This document shows, in pieces, positions 34,777 to 44,025 of a DNA stretch of 64,000 bases. Numbering within the stretch: position 1 is the stretch's first letter; the number at the start of each line of letters is the position of its first letter. The notes below the pieces were generated by a model. That model searched no databases, was not told the DNA's origin, and saw only the letters and a program-made list of their open reading frames with translations. The translations under genes were made by a program, and so were the position numbers. Source of the DNA: Kiritimatiellia bacterium (GTDB lineage: Bacteria; Verrucomicrobiota; Kiritimatiellia; RFP12; UBA1067); the NCBI GenBank assembly GCA_017454745.1, contig JAFTCL010000060.1, positions 1 to 64,000 on the forward strand, in the 5' to 3' direction.

Positions 34777-37700
34777 ATGACGAGAAACGTATTGGTGTTG
34801 GCCGTTTTGGCCGCGTGGACCGCACGGGCGGAACTAACTCCGCCGGAAAATTTCCTTTTGGACCGCGATGCCGTGGTGCGTTCGGCGGCGGCGGTTACCG
34901 CCGATAAATACCCGGATGCCGACGAGGTGCTGGTGAACGACTCCGTGTTGGAACTGGTCAGTCCAGACAGCAAGGCGGTGACTTGGGATGACGAGTACTG
35001 CAAAGTGCTGACCGAAAAGGGGCGGCGCGGGGCGGCTACCGCCAACCTGTCCTTTATGGCCCATTACGGTACGGTGGCGGTGTACCGTATGGAGTTGATT
35101 AAGCCGGACGGCCGCGTGGTGGTGATCAACCACGAGGAACATTCCAAAGTCCGGGTCGACGATTCGCAGATGGGGTCAAACATTTACGATCCTGATTGCA
35201 AGATTCTTTCGCTGACCGTGCCGGGAATCGAGGTGGGGGATATCCGGCATCTGGTGGTGGTTCGCACGGAGATAAAAAAACGGATGCCGGGAACCTGGTG
35301 CGACTACAACATCTTTGAGAACACCTCGCCGATTCTGGACTACACCTACACCGTTTCCCTACCCAAAGAGCTGCCGTTGCGGCACAAAATCCTTCGCGAC
35401 GAAGTTCCGGGCACGGTGACTTCCTCCGAGCGGCAATTGTCCGACGGGCGGACAGAGTACGTTTGGACAATCCGCAACGTGCCGCAGATCTTCCCCGAAC
35501 CGGACATGCCGCCGCTGTCCACCGTGGTGCAGCGGTTGATGCTCAGCACCATCGGCAGCTGGAAGGACATTTCCAAGTGGTACTGGGGACTTTGCGAGCC
35601 GCAGTTGGAGAAAATCACCCCGGAGATGCGGGAACACGTGGCCAAGCTGGTGTCCGGCGCGGAAAACCGCGACGAGAAAATCCGCCGCATCTTCAAGTTC
35701 GTATCGCAGGAAATCCGCTACATGGGCATCACCACCGAAGATGTGGCGCCGGGGTACGAGCCGCACGACGTAAGCATGACCTTCAAGAACCGTTACGGCG
35801 TGTGCCGCGACAAGGCGGCGTTGCTGGTGTCGCTGTTGCGGGTGGCCGGCATACAAGCCTACCCGGTACTGATCCATGTCGGAGCGAAACGCGACCCGGA
35901 CGCGCCCATGCCGTACTTCAACCACGCGATTACCGCGGTGGACGACGAAAAGGGCGGGTACATGCTTATGGACTCGACCAACGAAAGCACGCGCGACATC
36001 TTTCCGGCCTATCTTTGCAACAAGAGTTATTTAGTGGCCCGCCCGGAGGGCGAAACGCTACTGGTCTCTCCGGTTTATCCCGCCGAAAAGAACCTGCTCA
36101 CGATTGAGACTTCGGGGACAATCGAACGGAACGGCTCAATTCTGTTGAATTCGGATCTAAAGTTGAACGGGGTTAACGACACGGTTTATCGCGGCTATTT
36201 CTTGCGCCATAAGGAGGAAGACCGCCGCAGGTTCTTTGAACGGATGCTGAAATCCCGTTTGCCCGGCGCCGAAGTGCTGGTCTGTGAGATTTCCCCGAAA
36301 GATTTGCAGAACACCGAAATCCCGGTTTCGATCCGCCTCACCACGCGGGTACCGGATTATCCTGTGCGGGGAGAGGGTGCAGATATGCTGAACCTGCCTT
36401 GGCTAAGTGGCGCTTTCGGTTACGTCAATTTCATCATCGGCGCGACCGGGCTGCCTAAACGCCGCTATCCGATGGAGACTGAAGTCCCGTGCGGGGTTAA
36501 GGAGACGATCCGTCTGGGATTGTCCGGCGCGATGGGCGAGCCGCGCCAGCTGCCTTCGCCGGTGTCGATTTCCCGAAACGGGTTGGTGTACAACTCTTCG
36601 GTCAAATTTGACGGCGGAGACCTGACCGCCGCCCGCGAACACCTGATCACCGGCACCGAGTTTTCGCCGGCGCAGTATCTGGAGCTGAAAGAGGACTTGA
36701 AAACTATCGAGGCCGCAGGACGGGAACGCCCGTTGTTCGCCGCCAGCGGCGGGGATATGCCGGATCAGGAGGTGCTGTTCGACCGCACTGTGGTCACGCT
36801 TGATTCCGGCAGCGACTACATCACCGACCACATTTGGTCGAAACGCATTCTCACCTACAACGGTAAGAAGAAAGGTTCCGAAGTCATCATCAGCTTCAAC
36901 CCCGTGTGGCAGACGGTGGAGCTGGTTTCGGCTTCGGTTTCCAATGTGACCGGCGAGGTTAAAAACGTCACCCCAAAGGAAATCAATTTGATGGATCCGT
37001 CTTGGGTCGGGTCGGCACCGCGCTATCCCGGAGCCAAGCAGGAGGTGATCAGCCTGCCCGGCGTGGAGGTGGGCAGCGTGGTGACCGTGCATACCCGCGT
37101 TACCAAGAAGAATGGCTATTTCTATTCGCATTGCCACGCTTTCGGCGGCGGCATCCCGGTGGCGGAAGAGAGTTACACCTTGAATTATCCGAAATCGCTG
37201 GGCGATCCGGCGGTTTTCACCTACAACGGCGAAGGGTTGGTGGAGACGGTTGACGATTCCGATCCGCAGCGTTACTCCGTCACGTGGTCGCTCGCCGCGC
37301 CGCACCCTGCGGTTAAGGACGAGTCCTCGCAATCCCCGTGGCACTTCTTCCAGCCCGCAGTTTACGTGTCCTGCGGTGACTGGAAAGCGCATGCCACGCG
37401 GCTCGGCAAAGCAATGAATTCCGCCGCCAGCGAGAGCCGCGAAGCCCGTCGCCGCGCCAAGGAGCTGGTAAAAGACCTTCGCGATCCCCGCGAGCGGCTG
37501 CTGGCGGTCCGCAATGAAGTGATGCGCACCATCCGCGTGGCGGGGCCGTCGTTCCTCGGGCTTCCGTCGGATTGCGCTTTCTCCAGTCCCGATAAGACGC
37601 TGGCCGACCAGTACGGCCACGCCGCCGACCGCGCGTTGCTGTTGCGGGAGATGTTGGACGCGGCGGGTTTTGACGCGGAAGTGTTGTTCGCGTCCGGTGA

Positions 37701-38568
37701 CACCACGATGTACCCGGAGTACGGTTACCCCAGCCGCGAAGTTCCGCAAATCGGCTATTTCGCCAGCCCGGTGGTCCGGGTCCGTTGCAAGGGCCAGACT
37801 TGGTTGCTTAACGAAGGTGACCAGTACAGCGAATTGGGGACCTCGGCGCTCAACGGCGCTTACGCGCTCAACGGAAAAGGCCGTATCGAGCAATTGGAAG
37901 TCGCGGAACCGTTGCAGAACCGCGATTACGACGAACTTCGGATTGATCTGTCCGAAAACGGAGATGCCGTGATTACCGTTACCGACCGATTCTACGGCAC
38001 GAGTGTCGGCGCATTCCGGCGCCAATACGACGAAATGCTGCCAGAAGACCGCCGCCGTCATTATTTGGAACTGGTCGGTGCGGTTGCCAAAGCGGCGGTG
38101 CCGCTCACCGATTTGGAGACCGACACGAAGAGTTATCCCGGCGTGCGCACCTATCAGGTGAAAGTGCCGAACTTCGCGGTGGTCAAAGACGGTGTGATTA
38201 CGGTGCAGCTTCCGGGCGCATCGGTCGCGGTTTTCCCGTTCCGCGACGATACCCGCCAGACCCCGATGTTCCTTCGTTCCAACTCCACCAGCGAATGGGT
38301 TTGCGAACTGACCCTTCCGCCCGGTTACGGTGTGCGGCAGATGCTTCCCGGGGGGAAGAACTGGGAAATGCCCAACGGCACTGGAACGCTGGACTTTACG
38401 GTAGATGAGGAGAAGGGCGGGGACGGTCGCACCGTGCTGCATTTCCGGCGCCAGGTCTCGTACTCTGCCGGAGAGCTACCACCGGAGCTTTATCCCGCGC
38501 TGATGGAGTACAACCGTATTCTTTCGCATCCTTCGATGCGTACCGTTATTTATGCCAAGTCAAAATAA
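34777..38568 (+). CDS. Secreted protein with two DUF3857/transglutaminase-like units, the second inactive
   Basis: A 1263-residue protein; GGAGG lies before ATG 34777, and the signal peptide ends near TARAEL. Unit 1 is a DUF3857 beta domain (about 30-270) followed by a transglutaminase-like domain with RYGVCRDKAALLVSLLRVAGI (Cys343), FNHAI (His383) and MDST (Asp399), a full triad. Unit 2 repeats DUF3857 from about residue 665, and a transglutaminase-like fold with QYGHAADRALLLREMLDAAGF in which the Cys position is Ala949. The protein ends with a beta domain. The family is periplasmic or surface, of uncertain activity, possibly peptide cross-link processing. The pairing of an active and an inactive unit in one chain points to internal duplication. 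Confidence 0.75.
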   Translation: MTRNVLVLAVLAAWTARAELTPPENFLLDRDAVVRSAAAVTADKYPDADEVLVNDSVLELVSPDSKAVTWDDEYCKVLTEKGRRGAATANLSFMAHYGTVAVYRMELIKPDGRVVVINHEEHSKVRVDDSQMGSNIYDPDCKILSLTVPGIEVGDIRHLVVVRTEIKKRMPGTWCDYNIFENTSPILDYTYTVSLPKELPLRHKILRDEVPGTVTSSERQLSDGRTEYVWTIRNVPQIFPEPDMPPLSTVVQRLMLSTIGSWKDISKWYWGLCEPQLEKITPEMREHVAKLVSGAENRDEKIRRIFKFVSQEIRYMGITTEDVAPGYEPHDVSMTFKNRYGVCRDKAALLVSLLRVAGIQAYPVLIHVGAKRDPDAPMPYFNHAITAVDDEKGGYMLMDSTNESTRDIFPAYLCNKSYLVARPEGETLLVSPVYPAEKNLLTIETSGTIERNGSILLNSDLKLNGVNDTVYRGYFLRHKEEDRRRFFERMLKSRLPGAEVLVCEISPKDLQNTEIPVSIRLTTRVPDYPVRGEGADMLNLPWLSGAFGYVNFIIGATGLPKRRYPMETEVPCGVKETIRLGLSGAMGEPRQLPSPVSISRNGLVYNSSVKFDGGDLTAAREHLITGTEFSPAQYLELKEDLKTIEAAGRERPLFAASGGDMPDQEVLFDRTVVTLDSGSDYITDHIWSKRILTYNGKKKGSEVIISFNPVWQTVELVSASVSNVTGEVKNVTPKEINLMDPSWVGSAPRYPGAKQEVISLPGVEVGSVVTVHTRVTKKNGYFYSHCHAFGGGIPVAEESYTLNYPKSLGDPAVFTYNGEGLVETVDDSDPQRYSVTWSLAAPHPAVKDESSQSPWHFFQPAVYVSCGDWKAHATRLGKAMNSAASESREARRRAKELVKDLRDPRERLLAVRNEVMRTIRVAGPSFLGLPSDCAFSSPDKTLADQYGHAADRALLLREMLDAAGFDAEVLFASGDTTMYPEYGYPSREVPQIGYFASPVVRVRCKGQTWLLNEGDQYSELGTSALNGAYALNGKGRIEQLEVAEPLQNRDYDELRIDLSENGDAVITVTDRFYGTSVGAFRRQYDEMLPEDRRRHYLELVGAVAKAAVPLTDLETDTKSYPGVRTYQVKVPNFAVVKDGVITVQLPGASVAVFPFRDDTRQTPMFLRSNSTSEWVCELTLPPGYGVRQMLPGGKNWEMPNGTGTLDFTVDEEKGGDGRTVLHFRRQVSYSAGELPPELYPALMEYNRILSHPSMRTVIYAKSK

Positions 38569-40282
38569 CCCTGAACAATCGGCTTTGATGATGACCACTC
38601 GCAATAAACGAATTGACCTTGCATTAGTCAGGATAATCCGTCGCACCGTAATTTGGTCGGCGGGTTTTGCCGGCTTGAGCACGGCGTTGGCGTTTTCCCC
38701 GGCCATGCACAAGACCATATCGCCGCAATGCAATTACGTCTATCCTTCCGGCGGCGAGCCCGGGAGCGAGTTCGAGGTCCGGGTGGGCGGTGTGAATCTG
38801 GAAACGGTGAATTCCGCTATTGTCAGCGGCGATGGGGTGCGCGCGGTTTATATCGGGAGAACATCCGAAACCAATCTTGCCCGGGCGCGTTTGCCGGTCC
38901 ATCGGTTCAAAGTGGTCATTGAGCCAGACGCGAAACCGGGAATCAGGGAGTTGCGTATTTGCAATCCGGTCCGGATTTGCGAGCCGCTGATGTTCGATGT
39001 CCGGGCGATGCGCGAATTGACAGAGCCGATTACCGCAAGAGACCGGTCCAGTGTCAGGGACGCTGGGCCGTTGCCGGTGTGCCTGAACGGTAGCGCCGGA
39101 TTGACCCGTAAAAGTGCGGATTTTTACAGATTCCAAGCCACTGCCGGCGAGCAGATTGTGGCTTATCCGGTCTGGCAAACGCGGCCGTTTACGAGTTCAT
39201 CGGCCACTCCCAAACTGAATTTCTACGGGGCGGATGACAGTCTTTGCAAATCGGAGAAATTCGAGTTGGGCCGCGGTCTTTCCGCCAAGGTGCTGACCAT
39301 CCCCGAAACTGGGGTTTATAAACTCCGGGTTGGCACTTCCGTCACCAACAATATCAATTCGGCGGTTTACCGGGTGCTGCTCGGAAAGCTGCCGCTGATC
39401 ACCGGCATCTCGCCGGCGGAGGCGAAAAAGGGTTCCAGTACCAACGTGTCGCTGGACGGGTTCAATCTGCCGCAAAACCGGATCCGGCTGTTTACCGGCG
39501 GCAAGGACGAAGCTCTGTGCCGCGAGGCGATTTTCGGCGATTCGCTGGCTTTACCGGGACTAGATTTCAAGCTGATCTCCGATTTGCCGCCAGCCCCGGA
39601 TTTCCGGGTTTGGATGTCGCCGGCGTCGGTCAGCATTCCCGCCGGCGGCAGCGGGTTGGTGTGGTTGCAAGCGGAACGGCAGAATGGTTATACCGGACCG
39701 ATACAGGTTTCTCTGAGCTACCCGCCGTTGGGAATTTGTTTTGAGGGCGGTTGCATTCCCGCCGGTAAGAGCAAGGGCGTGATGACTGTTTCCACCGATA
39801 GCCACCGCTATCCGAAAACTTCTTTCTCGCTGGATATGGCGGCATCCGCCAATGTGAATGGCGAGACCATTGTCCGTCCGGTGGAGCCGGTGCGGCAGGA
39901 GCATGACGGCCAATCGCTGCCCAAGGCGATGGGGCTTGACTATGCCTTAGGCAGGGTGGCAAAGTTCCGCGTTTTGAATGTGGCTTCAAACTTTACGGCA
40001 AGAATCTCCGCCAAGGCCGGCGGGGCGCTGGATGTTTCTTCGCTGTATATGACCAAATCGTGGGAGGAGATTTACGAGCCTTACGTGGTGTGGCCGGAAT
40101 CTGGGTTGCAGGTAACGGTAAATATTCCGGACGAGAACGGTCGGCGGGGTTTCTTGCTTAAAGCCGATCCGAAACTTTTCCCGGTCGGTAGCGTCGGCGA
40201 CGCGGTGGTAGGGCTCCGGGTGATTAAAACCGGAATTTCGGTAGCAACCTCACGCTGCTTCAAGTTCAGAGTTACGGAGTAG
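38552..40282 (+). CDS. Secreted PPC/Ig-like protein of planctomycete type
   Basis: A 576-residue product if started at ATG 38552, which overlaps the previous stop by 17 bases. ATG 38588 is an alternative, and neither has a clear ribosome site. A signal or membrane segment is at residues 33-48 (VIWSAGFAGLSTALAFSPA). After it comes YVYPSGGEPGSEFEVRVGG, matching the YPAGGQRGTxxEVxVGG opening of secreted proteins common in Planctomycetes and Verrucomicrobia. A PPC-type domain follows (ADFYRFQATAGEQIVAYP near 190, then ETGVYKLRVG), then an IPT-like segment (ITGISPAEAKKGSSTNVSLDG). Probably cell-envelope associated; no enzymatic domain seen. Confidence 0.6.
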   Translation: MPSQNNPEQSALMMTTRNKRIDLALVRIIRRTVIWSAGFAGLSTALAFSPAMHKTISPQCNYVYPSGGEPGSEFEVRVGGVNLETVNSAIVSGDGVRAVYIGRTSETNLARARLPVHRFKVVIEPDAKPGIRELRICNPVRICEPLMFDVRAMRELTEPITARDRSSVRDAGPLPVCLNGSAGLTRKSADFYRFQATAGEQIVAYPVWQTRPFTSSSATPKLNFYGADDSLCKSEKFELGRGLSAKVLTIPETGVYKLRVGTSVTNNINSAVYRVLLGKLPLITGISPAEAKKGSSTNVSLDGFNLPQNRIRLFTGGKDEALCREAIFGDSLALPGLDFKLISDLPPAPDFRVWMSPASVSIPAGGSGLVWLQAERQNGYTGPIQVSLSYPPLGICFEGGCIPAGKSKGVMTVSTDSHRYPKTSFSLDMAASANVNGETIVRPVEPVRQEHDGQSLPKAMGLDYALGRVAKFRVLNVASNFTARISAKAGGALDVSSLYMTKSWEEIYEPYVVWPESGLQVTVNIPDENGRRGFLLKADPKLFPVGSVGDAVVGLRVIKTGISVATSRCFKFRVTE

Positions 40283-40287
40283 TCCAG

Positions 40288-41490
40288 ATGAACTACGTTT
40301 TGCTTGGGAGTACGGGATCGATTGGCGAGAACGCGCTGCGGGTACTGTCGGCACTGGGACCGGAACACCGTGTGGCGGGTTTGGCCGCCCGTTCAAAAGT
40401 GGAACGGTTAATCGAGCAGGCGGTTGAATTCCGGGTGCCGACCGTGGCGGTGGGCGATCCTGCCGCCGCCCGCCGGGCCGAGGAGCTGGCCCGTCCCCAT
40501 GGGATTCGGGTTCTGGCCGGGGAGTCCGGGGTTTGCGAACTTGCGGCATTGGACGGAGTGGATATCGTGCTTTCGGCGATGGTCGGGATGTCCGGTCTGA
40601 AACCGACCATGGCGGCGGTGCGTCTTGGTCGCCGGATCGCACTGGCCAACAAGGAGGTGTTGGTCGCGGCGGGTGGGCTGGTTACCGCCGCTTGCCGGGA
40701 GACCGGCAGTCTGCTGGTGCCGGTGGACAGTGAACACAGCGCGATTTTCCAAGCGTTGCAGGATTCCCGGGCCGTACCGTCATGCGTGCGCAACGGAGTT
40801 TTCGCCGGGGCGGAGGTATCCGAGAAATCCGTGCGCTCGTTGGTGCTTACCGCGTCCGGGGGGCCTTTTGCGTTGCGGCAGGATGTTGATTTCGAGCGAG
40901 TCAAGGTGTCCGAGGCGCTCAACCATCCGCGCTGGGCTATGGGGCCGAAGGTGACCGTGGATTCCGCCACGATGATGAACAAGGGCTTGGAAATCATGGA
41001 GGCGGGATGGCTGTTCAATGTGCCAGTGCGCGACATTGAAGTTGTGGTGCATCCGCAAAGCATCATCCATTCGATGGTGACCTTTATCGACGGGTCAACC
41101 GTGGCGCAGCTGGCGCCGCCAGATATGCGCTACCCGATCCAGTACGCCTTCACCTGGCCGCAGCGGTGCGCGAGCCCTATGCCCGCCGTTGATCTTCCTG
41201 CGCTGGGCGGGCTTACCTTCGGCAAGCCCGACGAGAAGCGTTTCCCTTGTCTGCGGTTAGCCCGGGAGGCGATGGTCGCCGGCGGAACGATGCCGGCGGT
41301 GCTGAACGCGGCCGACGAGGTGGCGGTTGCCGCCTTTTTGGCGGGGCGGATTACTTTCGCCGGAATTTGGCGGCTGGTCGAGGAGGTGATGTCTGATCAC
41401 CGCGTACTGCCCGGCGATACGCTGGAGCAGATTTTCGCCGCGTCAGAATGGGCAAAGTCTGCGGCGGAAGAAAAATTGGCCAAGGTGTAA
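40288..41490 (+). CDS. dxr: 1-deoxy-D-xylulose 5-phosphate reductoisomerase
   Basis: A 400-residue cytoplasmic enzyme. The NADPH-binding start is LLGSTGSIGENALRVL. LANKEVLVAAGG, PVDSEHSAIFQ (metal ligands Asp and Glu), LTASGGPF, NHPRWAMGPKVTVDSATMMNKGLE and HPQSIIHSMV are all present. It converts DXP to MEP in the non-mevalonate isoprenoid pathway and so feeds the undecaprenyl carrier that the nearby uppP recycles. Length and motifs are fully normal. It starts 5 bases after the PPC-type gene and is probably co-transcribed. Confidence 0.97.
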   Translation: MNYVLLGSTGSIGENALRVLSALGPEHRVAGLAARSKVERLIEQAVEFRVPTVAVGDPAAARRAEELARPHGIRVLAGESGVCELAALDGVDIVLSAMVGMSGLKPTMAAVRLGRRIALANKEVLVAAGGLVTAACRETGSLLVPVDSEHSAIFQALQDSRAVPSCVRNGVFAGAEVSEKSVRSLVLTASGGPFALRQDVDFERVKVSEALNHPRWAMGPKVTVDSATMMNKGLEIMEAGWLFNVPVRDIEVVVHPQSIIHSMVTFIDGSTVAQLAPPDMRYPIQYAFTWPQRCASPMPAVDLPALGGLTFGKPDEKRFPCLRLAREAMVAGGTMPAVLNAADEVAVAAFLAGRITFAGIWRLVEEVMSDHRVLPGDTLEQIFAASEWAKSAAEEKLAKV

Positions 41491-41541
41491 GGCGAAGTGG
41501 ATTCGGTTTTTTGTGGTTAAACGGTAAAAAGGAGAACGGAT

Positions 41542-42210
41542 ATGGCAAACGAGTTGGATGAGTTGACTGGACCGGTGAACGGAGCGGGGCGCGATATTAA
41601 CGTCATTGAACGGCAGATTCCGGTCAAGGTGGGCTTTGGCTCCGTGTTGTTTGAGATTATGCTTTGGGTGCTCGGGATTATTCCGGGGCTGATTTTCCTT
41701 TTTATGAAAATCGGGGCGCACAATTACCTGCGCAAGCTTCAGCAGAAGATTCAGGCCGACGCTTCCCAGATTGACAATTACCTTGAGCAGCGGGTGCAGA
41801 TTTTGCAGAACGTCGCTCCGCTGGTGACCAAGGCAATTGATCTGGACAAGGACGTGATGACGGCGGTGGCAGCCTATCGCGGCGGCGGACGCGCGGCGAA
41901 CGATGCCCAGCGCAACGTAGTGTCGCAGCAGCTCGACACCGCGTTCGGGCGCTTGTTCCCGCAGGTTGAGGCTTATCCGGAGCTTAAAGCCCATCAGGCG
42001 ATAGCGGACGCGATGCAGCAGAACAGCTATCTTCAGAAAGAGATCACCGCCGCTCGCGCGCTTTACAACGACACGGTAACCCAATGGAACAGCGATATCT
42101 TCTCTTGGCCGACCAAGATGATCGTCGCCGCGCGCCAAGGTTACACCACACGCATTCCGTTTACGGCCTCGGCTGAAACCAAGGCCAAAGCCAGAGGCAC
42201 CTTCTTTTGA
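41542..42210 (+). CDS. LemA family membrane protein
   Basis: A 222-residue protein with one N-terminal transmembrane helix (about 31-56, FGSVLFEIMLWVLGIIPGLIFLF) and a helical-bundle body: LRKLQQKIQADASQIDNYLEQRVQILQNVAPLV, a LemA hallmark, then LFPQVEAYPELKAHQAIADAMQQ. GGAG precedes the ATG. LemA proteins are of unsettled function, often paired with another membrane protein. Here the partner is the next gene, whose TTG overlaps the lemA stop as TTGA. Confidence 0.88.
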   Translation: MANELDELTGPVNGAGRDINVIERQIPVKVGFGSVLFEIMLWVLGIIPGLIFLFMKIGAHNYLRKLQQKIQADASQIDNYLEQRVQILQNVAPLVTKAIDLDKDVMTAVAAYRGGGRAANDAQRNVVSQQLDTAFGRLFPQVEAYPELKAHQAIADAMQQNSYLQKEITAARALYNDTVTQWNSDIFSWPTKMIVAARQGYTTRIPFTASAETKAKARGTFF

Positions 42211-44012
42211 TTGAAGCTGATGTCTATGAGCCGCTGGGGCGGTTCGATGGCGAGTTTCGCGATGCCTTCGCAAAAAATGCGGAGGCAATGTTTGACGGGC
42301 TGGTTCGCGAGTCCGGAATCGATGTTCGCGAAAACCGTAAAACCTTAGCGGAATTGCGCCAATTAAATACCTCCGCCGAAAAGGTGCAGTCAAAGTTGGA
42401 TTGTCTGCAATCCTTTCGAATGTTGTTGACGCTGGCGTGGGTGGCGGCGGCGGGGGTATTGTTTTGGAATTTTCTTGCCGATAGCGATTTGTTCAGTTTC
42501 CCGTTCGATTCGTTGTTTGACGATTCCGGCATTACCATAATTGTATTGCTTGTCGGCGCAGCAGCGGCAGCGCTTTGCATTTTCTGCCTTTCCCCGTCGA
42601 TCAAGTCGCGCCGTTCCGCGCTTGCCTCGCTGCAAGAAAAGATCAAGACCGTAAAAACAAAAGCGTGGGATCAGATGGCTCCGCTGAACGCGCTTTTCGA
42701 TTGGGATCATACCGCACGGTTGGTGGAGCAAACCGTGCCGCGCATCAAGCTCGACCCCTATTTCAACGAGAGCCGTATGACGGAGTTGGTCGAAGATTTT
42801 GGATGGGACTGCTTTGAAGATCCGAACCGGTCTGTCTTGTGTTCGCAGAGCGGCGAAATCAACGGCAACCCGTTCGTGGTGGCGCAGACGCTGCGCAAGT
42901 CGACCGGAACCAAAACCTACCACGGCAGTTTGCATATTTCCTGGCGGGAAACCGTGTCCGACTCCGAGGGCCGTCCGCGTACCGTAACCCGTTCGCAAAC
43001 GCTGTACGCTTCGGTGGACAAACCCATCCCGGTTTACTCCGAGGAAAAGTTCCTGCTGTTTGGAAACGATGCCACGCCGGAATTGAATTTTTCCAGAAGA
43101 CCGTCCGGACTGGCCAATGTCGGTGACGGTTTTTGGGACCGTTGCAAAAAGGAGCGTGCGGTTAAAAAACTGGAGAGTTTCTCAAGGAATCTTGACGATG
43201 ACAATAATTTCACCATGATGGCGAACAAGGAGTTCGAGGTGCTCTTCAACTGCACCAACCGGAGCAGCGAGGTGCATTTCAGGATGCTTTTTACTCCGTT
43301 GGCGCAACAGCAGATGATACTGCTGCTTAAAGATCCCAAGCGAATCGGATACGGCGATGATTTCCTGATGGAGAAGCGCCGGAAAATCAGCAAGGTGGTA
43401 CCAAAGCATTTGGCCAACACCCGTATCGATACCGATCCCAGCCAGTTTTATGATTATGACTACGACCAGATCCGGCGAAAGTTTTTGGATTTCAACAATG
43501 ATTTCTTCAAGTCGGTATATTTTTCACTGGCTCCGTTGTTGGCGGTTCCGCTTTTCCAGCAAACCCGCACGCACAAATCGATTTACGGTCTCGGCCCGTC
43601 TTTCCCGTCGTATTGGGAGCATGAGTCGCAGGCCAACTACCACGGCGAAGAAAAATTTAAGCATGCGCAATCGGTAACCAGAAATATCCTGAAGGCGAAA
43701 ATAACCGACACTTGCAGCGACACGCAGAGCGTGGCGGTTACCGCCTACGGCTACCGCGGCGAACCGCGGACCGATTACGTCTCCAAGCTTGGCGGCGACG
43801 GAAGGTTTCACGATGTCCCGGTGCCGTGGACGGAATACTTGCCGGTGTCGCGTACCACTACGATGGTGGCATCGCCCCGGAAAGAGCTTTCCCTGCCCAA
43901 ATACCGTGAACTTCGTGACGCCGGCGAATGGCAGAAAGTTTTCCGCAACTGGGGTAATGTCAATCCGAATTTCCGCCGCGCAATAGTCTCCTTTGTCCAG
44001 TCGCCGCAATGA
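42207..44012 (+). CDS. LemA-coupled membrane protein, unknown function
   Basis: A 601-residue protein. The TTG start overlaps the LemA stop (TTGA) with AGAGG about 9 bases upstream; the first in-frame ATG is 27 codons later. A helical coil (1-70) leads to two transmembrane segments (about 75-95 and 110-130). After these comes a large soluble part with strand-rich GNPFVVAQTLRKSTGTKTYHGSLHISW and a second domain starting KEFEVLFNCTNRSSEVHFRMLFTPLAQQQM. Tight coupling to LemA suggests a joint complex at the membrane. I recall similar LemA-partner pairs in other bacteria, but I cannot name the family with confidence. Confidence 0.6.
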   Translation: MIEADVYEPLGRFDGEFRDAFAKNAEAMFDGLVRESGIDVRENRKTLAELRQLNTSAEKVQSKLDCLQSFRMLLTLAWVAAAGVLFWNFLADSDLFSFPFDSLFDDSGITIIVLLVGAAAAALCIFCLSPSIKSRRSALASLQEKIKTVKTKAWDQMAPLNALFDWDHTARLVEQTVPRIKLDPYFNESRMTELVEDFGWDCFEDPNRSVLCSQSGEINGNPFVVAQTLRKSTGTKTYHGSLHISWRETVSDSEGRPRTVTRSQTLYASVDKPIPVYSEEKFLLFGNDATPELNFSRRPSGLANVGDGFWDRCKKERAVKKLESFSRNLDDDNNFTMMANKEFEVLFNCTNRSSEVHFRMLFTPLAQQQMILLLKDPKRIGYGDDFLMEKRRKISKVVPKHLANTRIDTDPSQFYDYDYDQIRRKFLDFNNDFFKSVYFSLAPLLAVPLFQQTRTHKSIYGLGPSFPSYWEHESQANYHGEEKFKHAQSVTRNILKAKITDTCSDTQSVAVTAYGYRGEPRTDYVSKLGGDGRFHDVPVPWTEYLPVSRTTTMVASPRKELSLPKYRELRDAGEWQKVFRNWGNVNPNFRRAIVSFVQSPQ

Positions 44013-44025
44013 TTTCCCGCTTCTT

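Noticed and set aside
36403..38442. 679-codon minus-strand frame opposite the transglutaminase-like protein
   Set aside because: The opposite strand shows an intact signal peptide, DUF3857 and catalytic triad; the minus frame has no domain.
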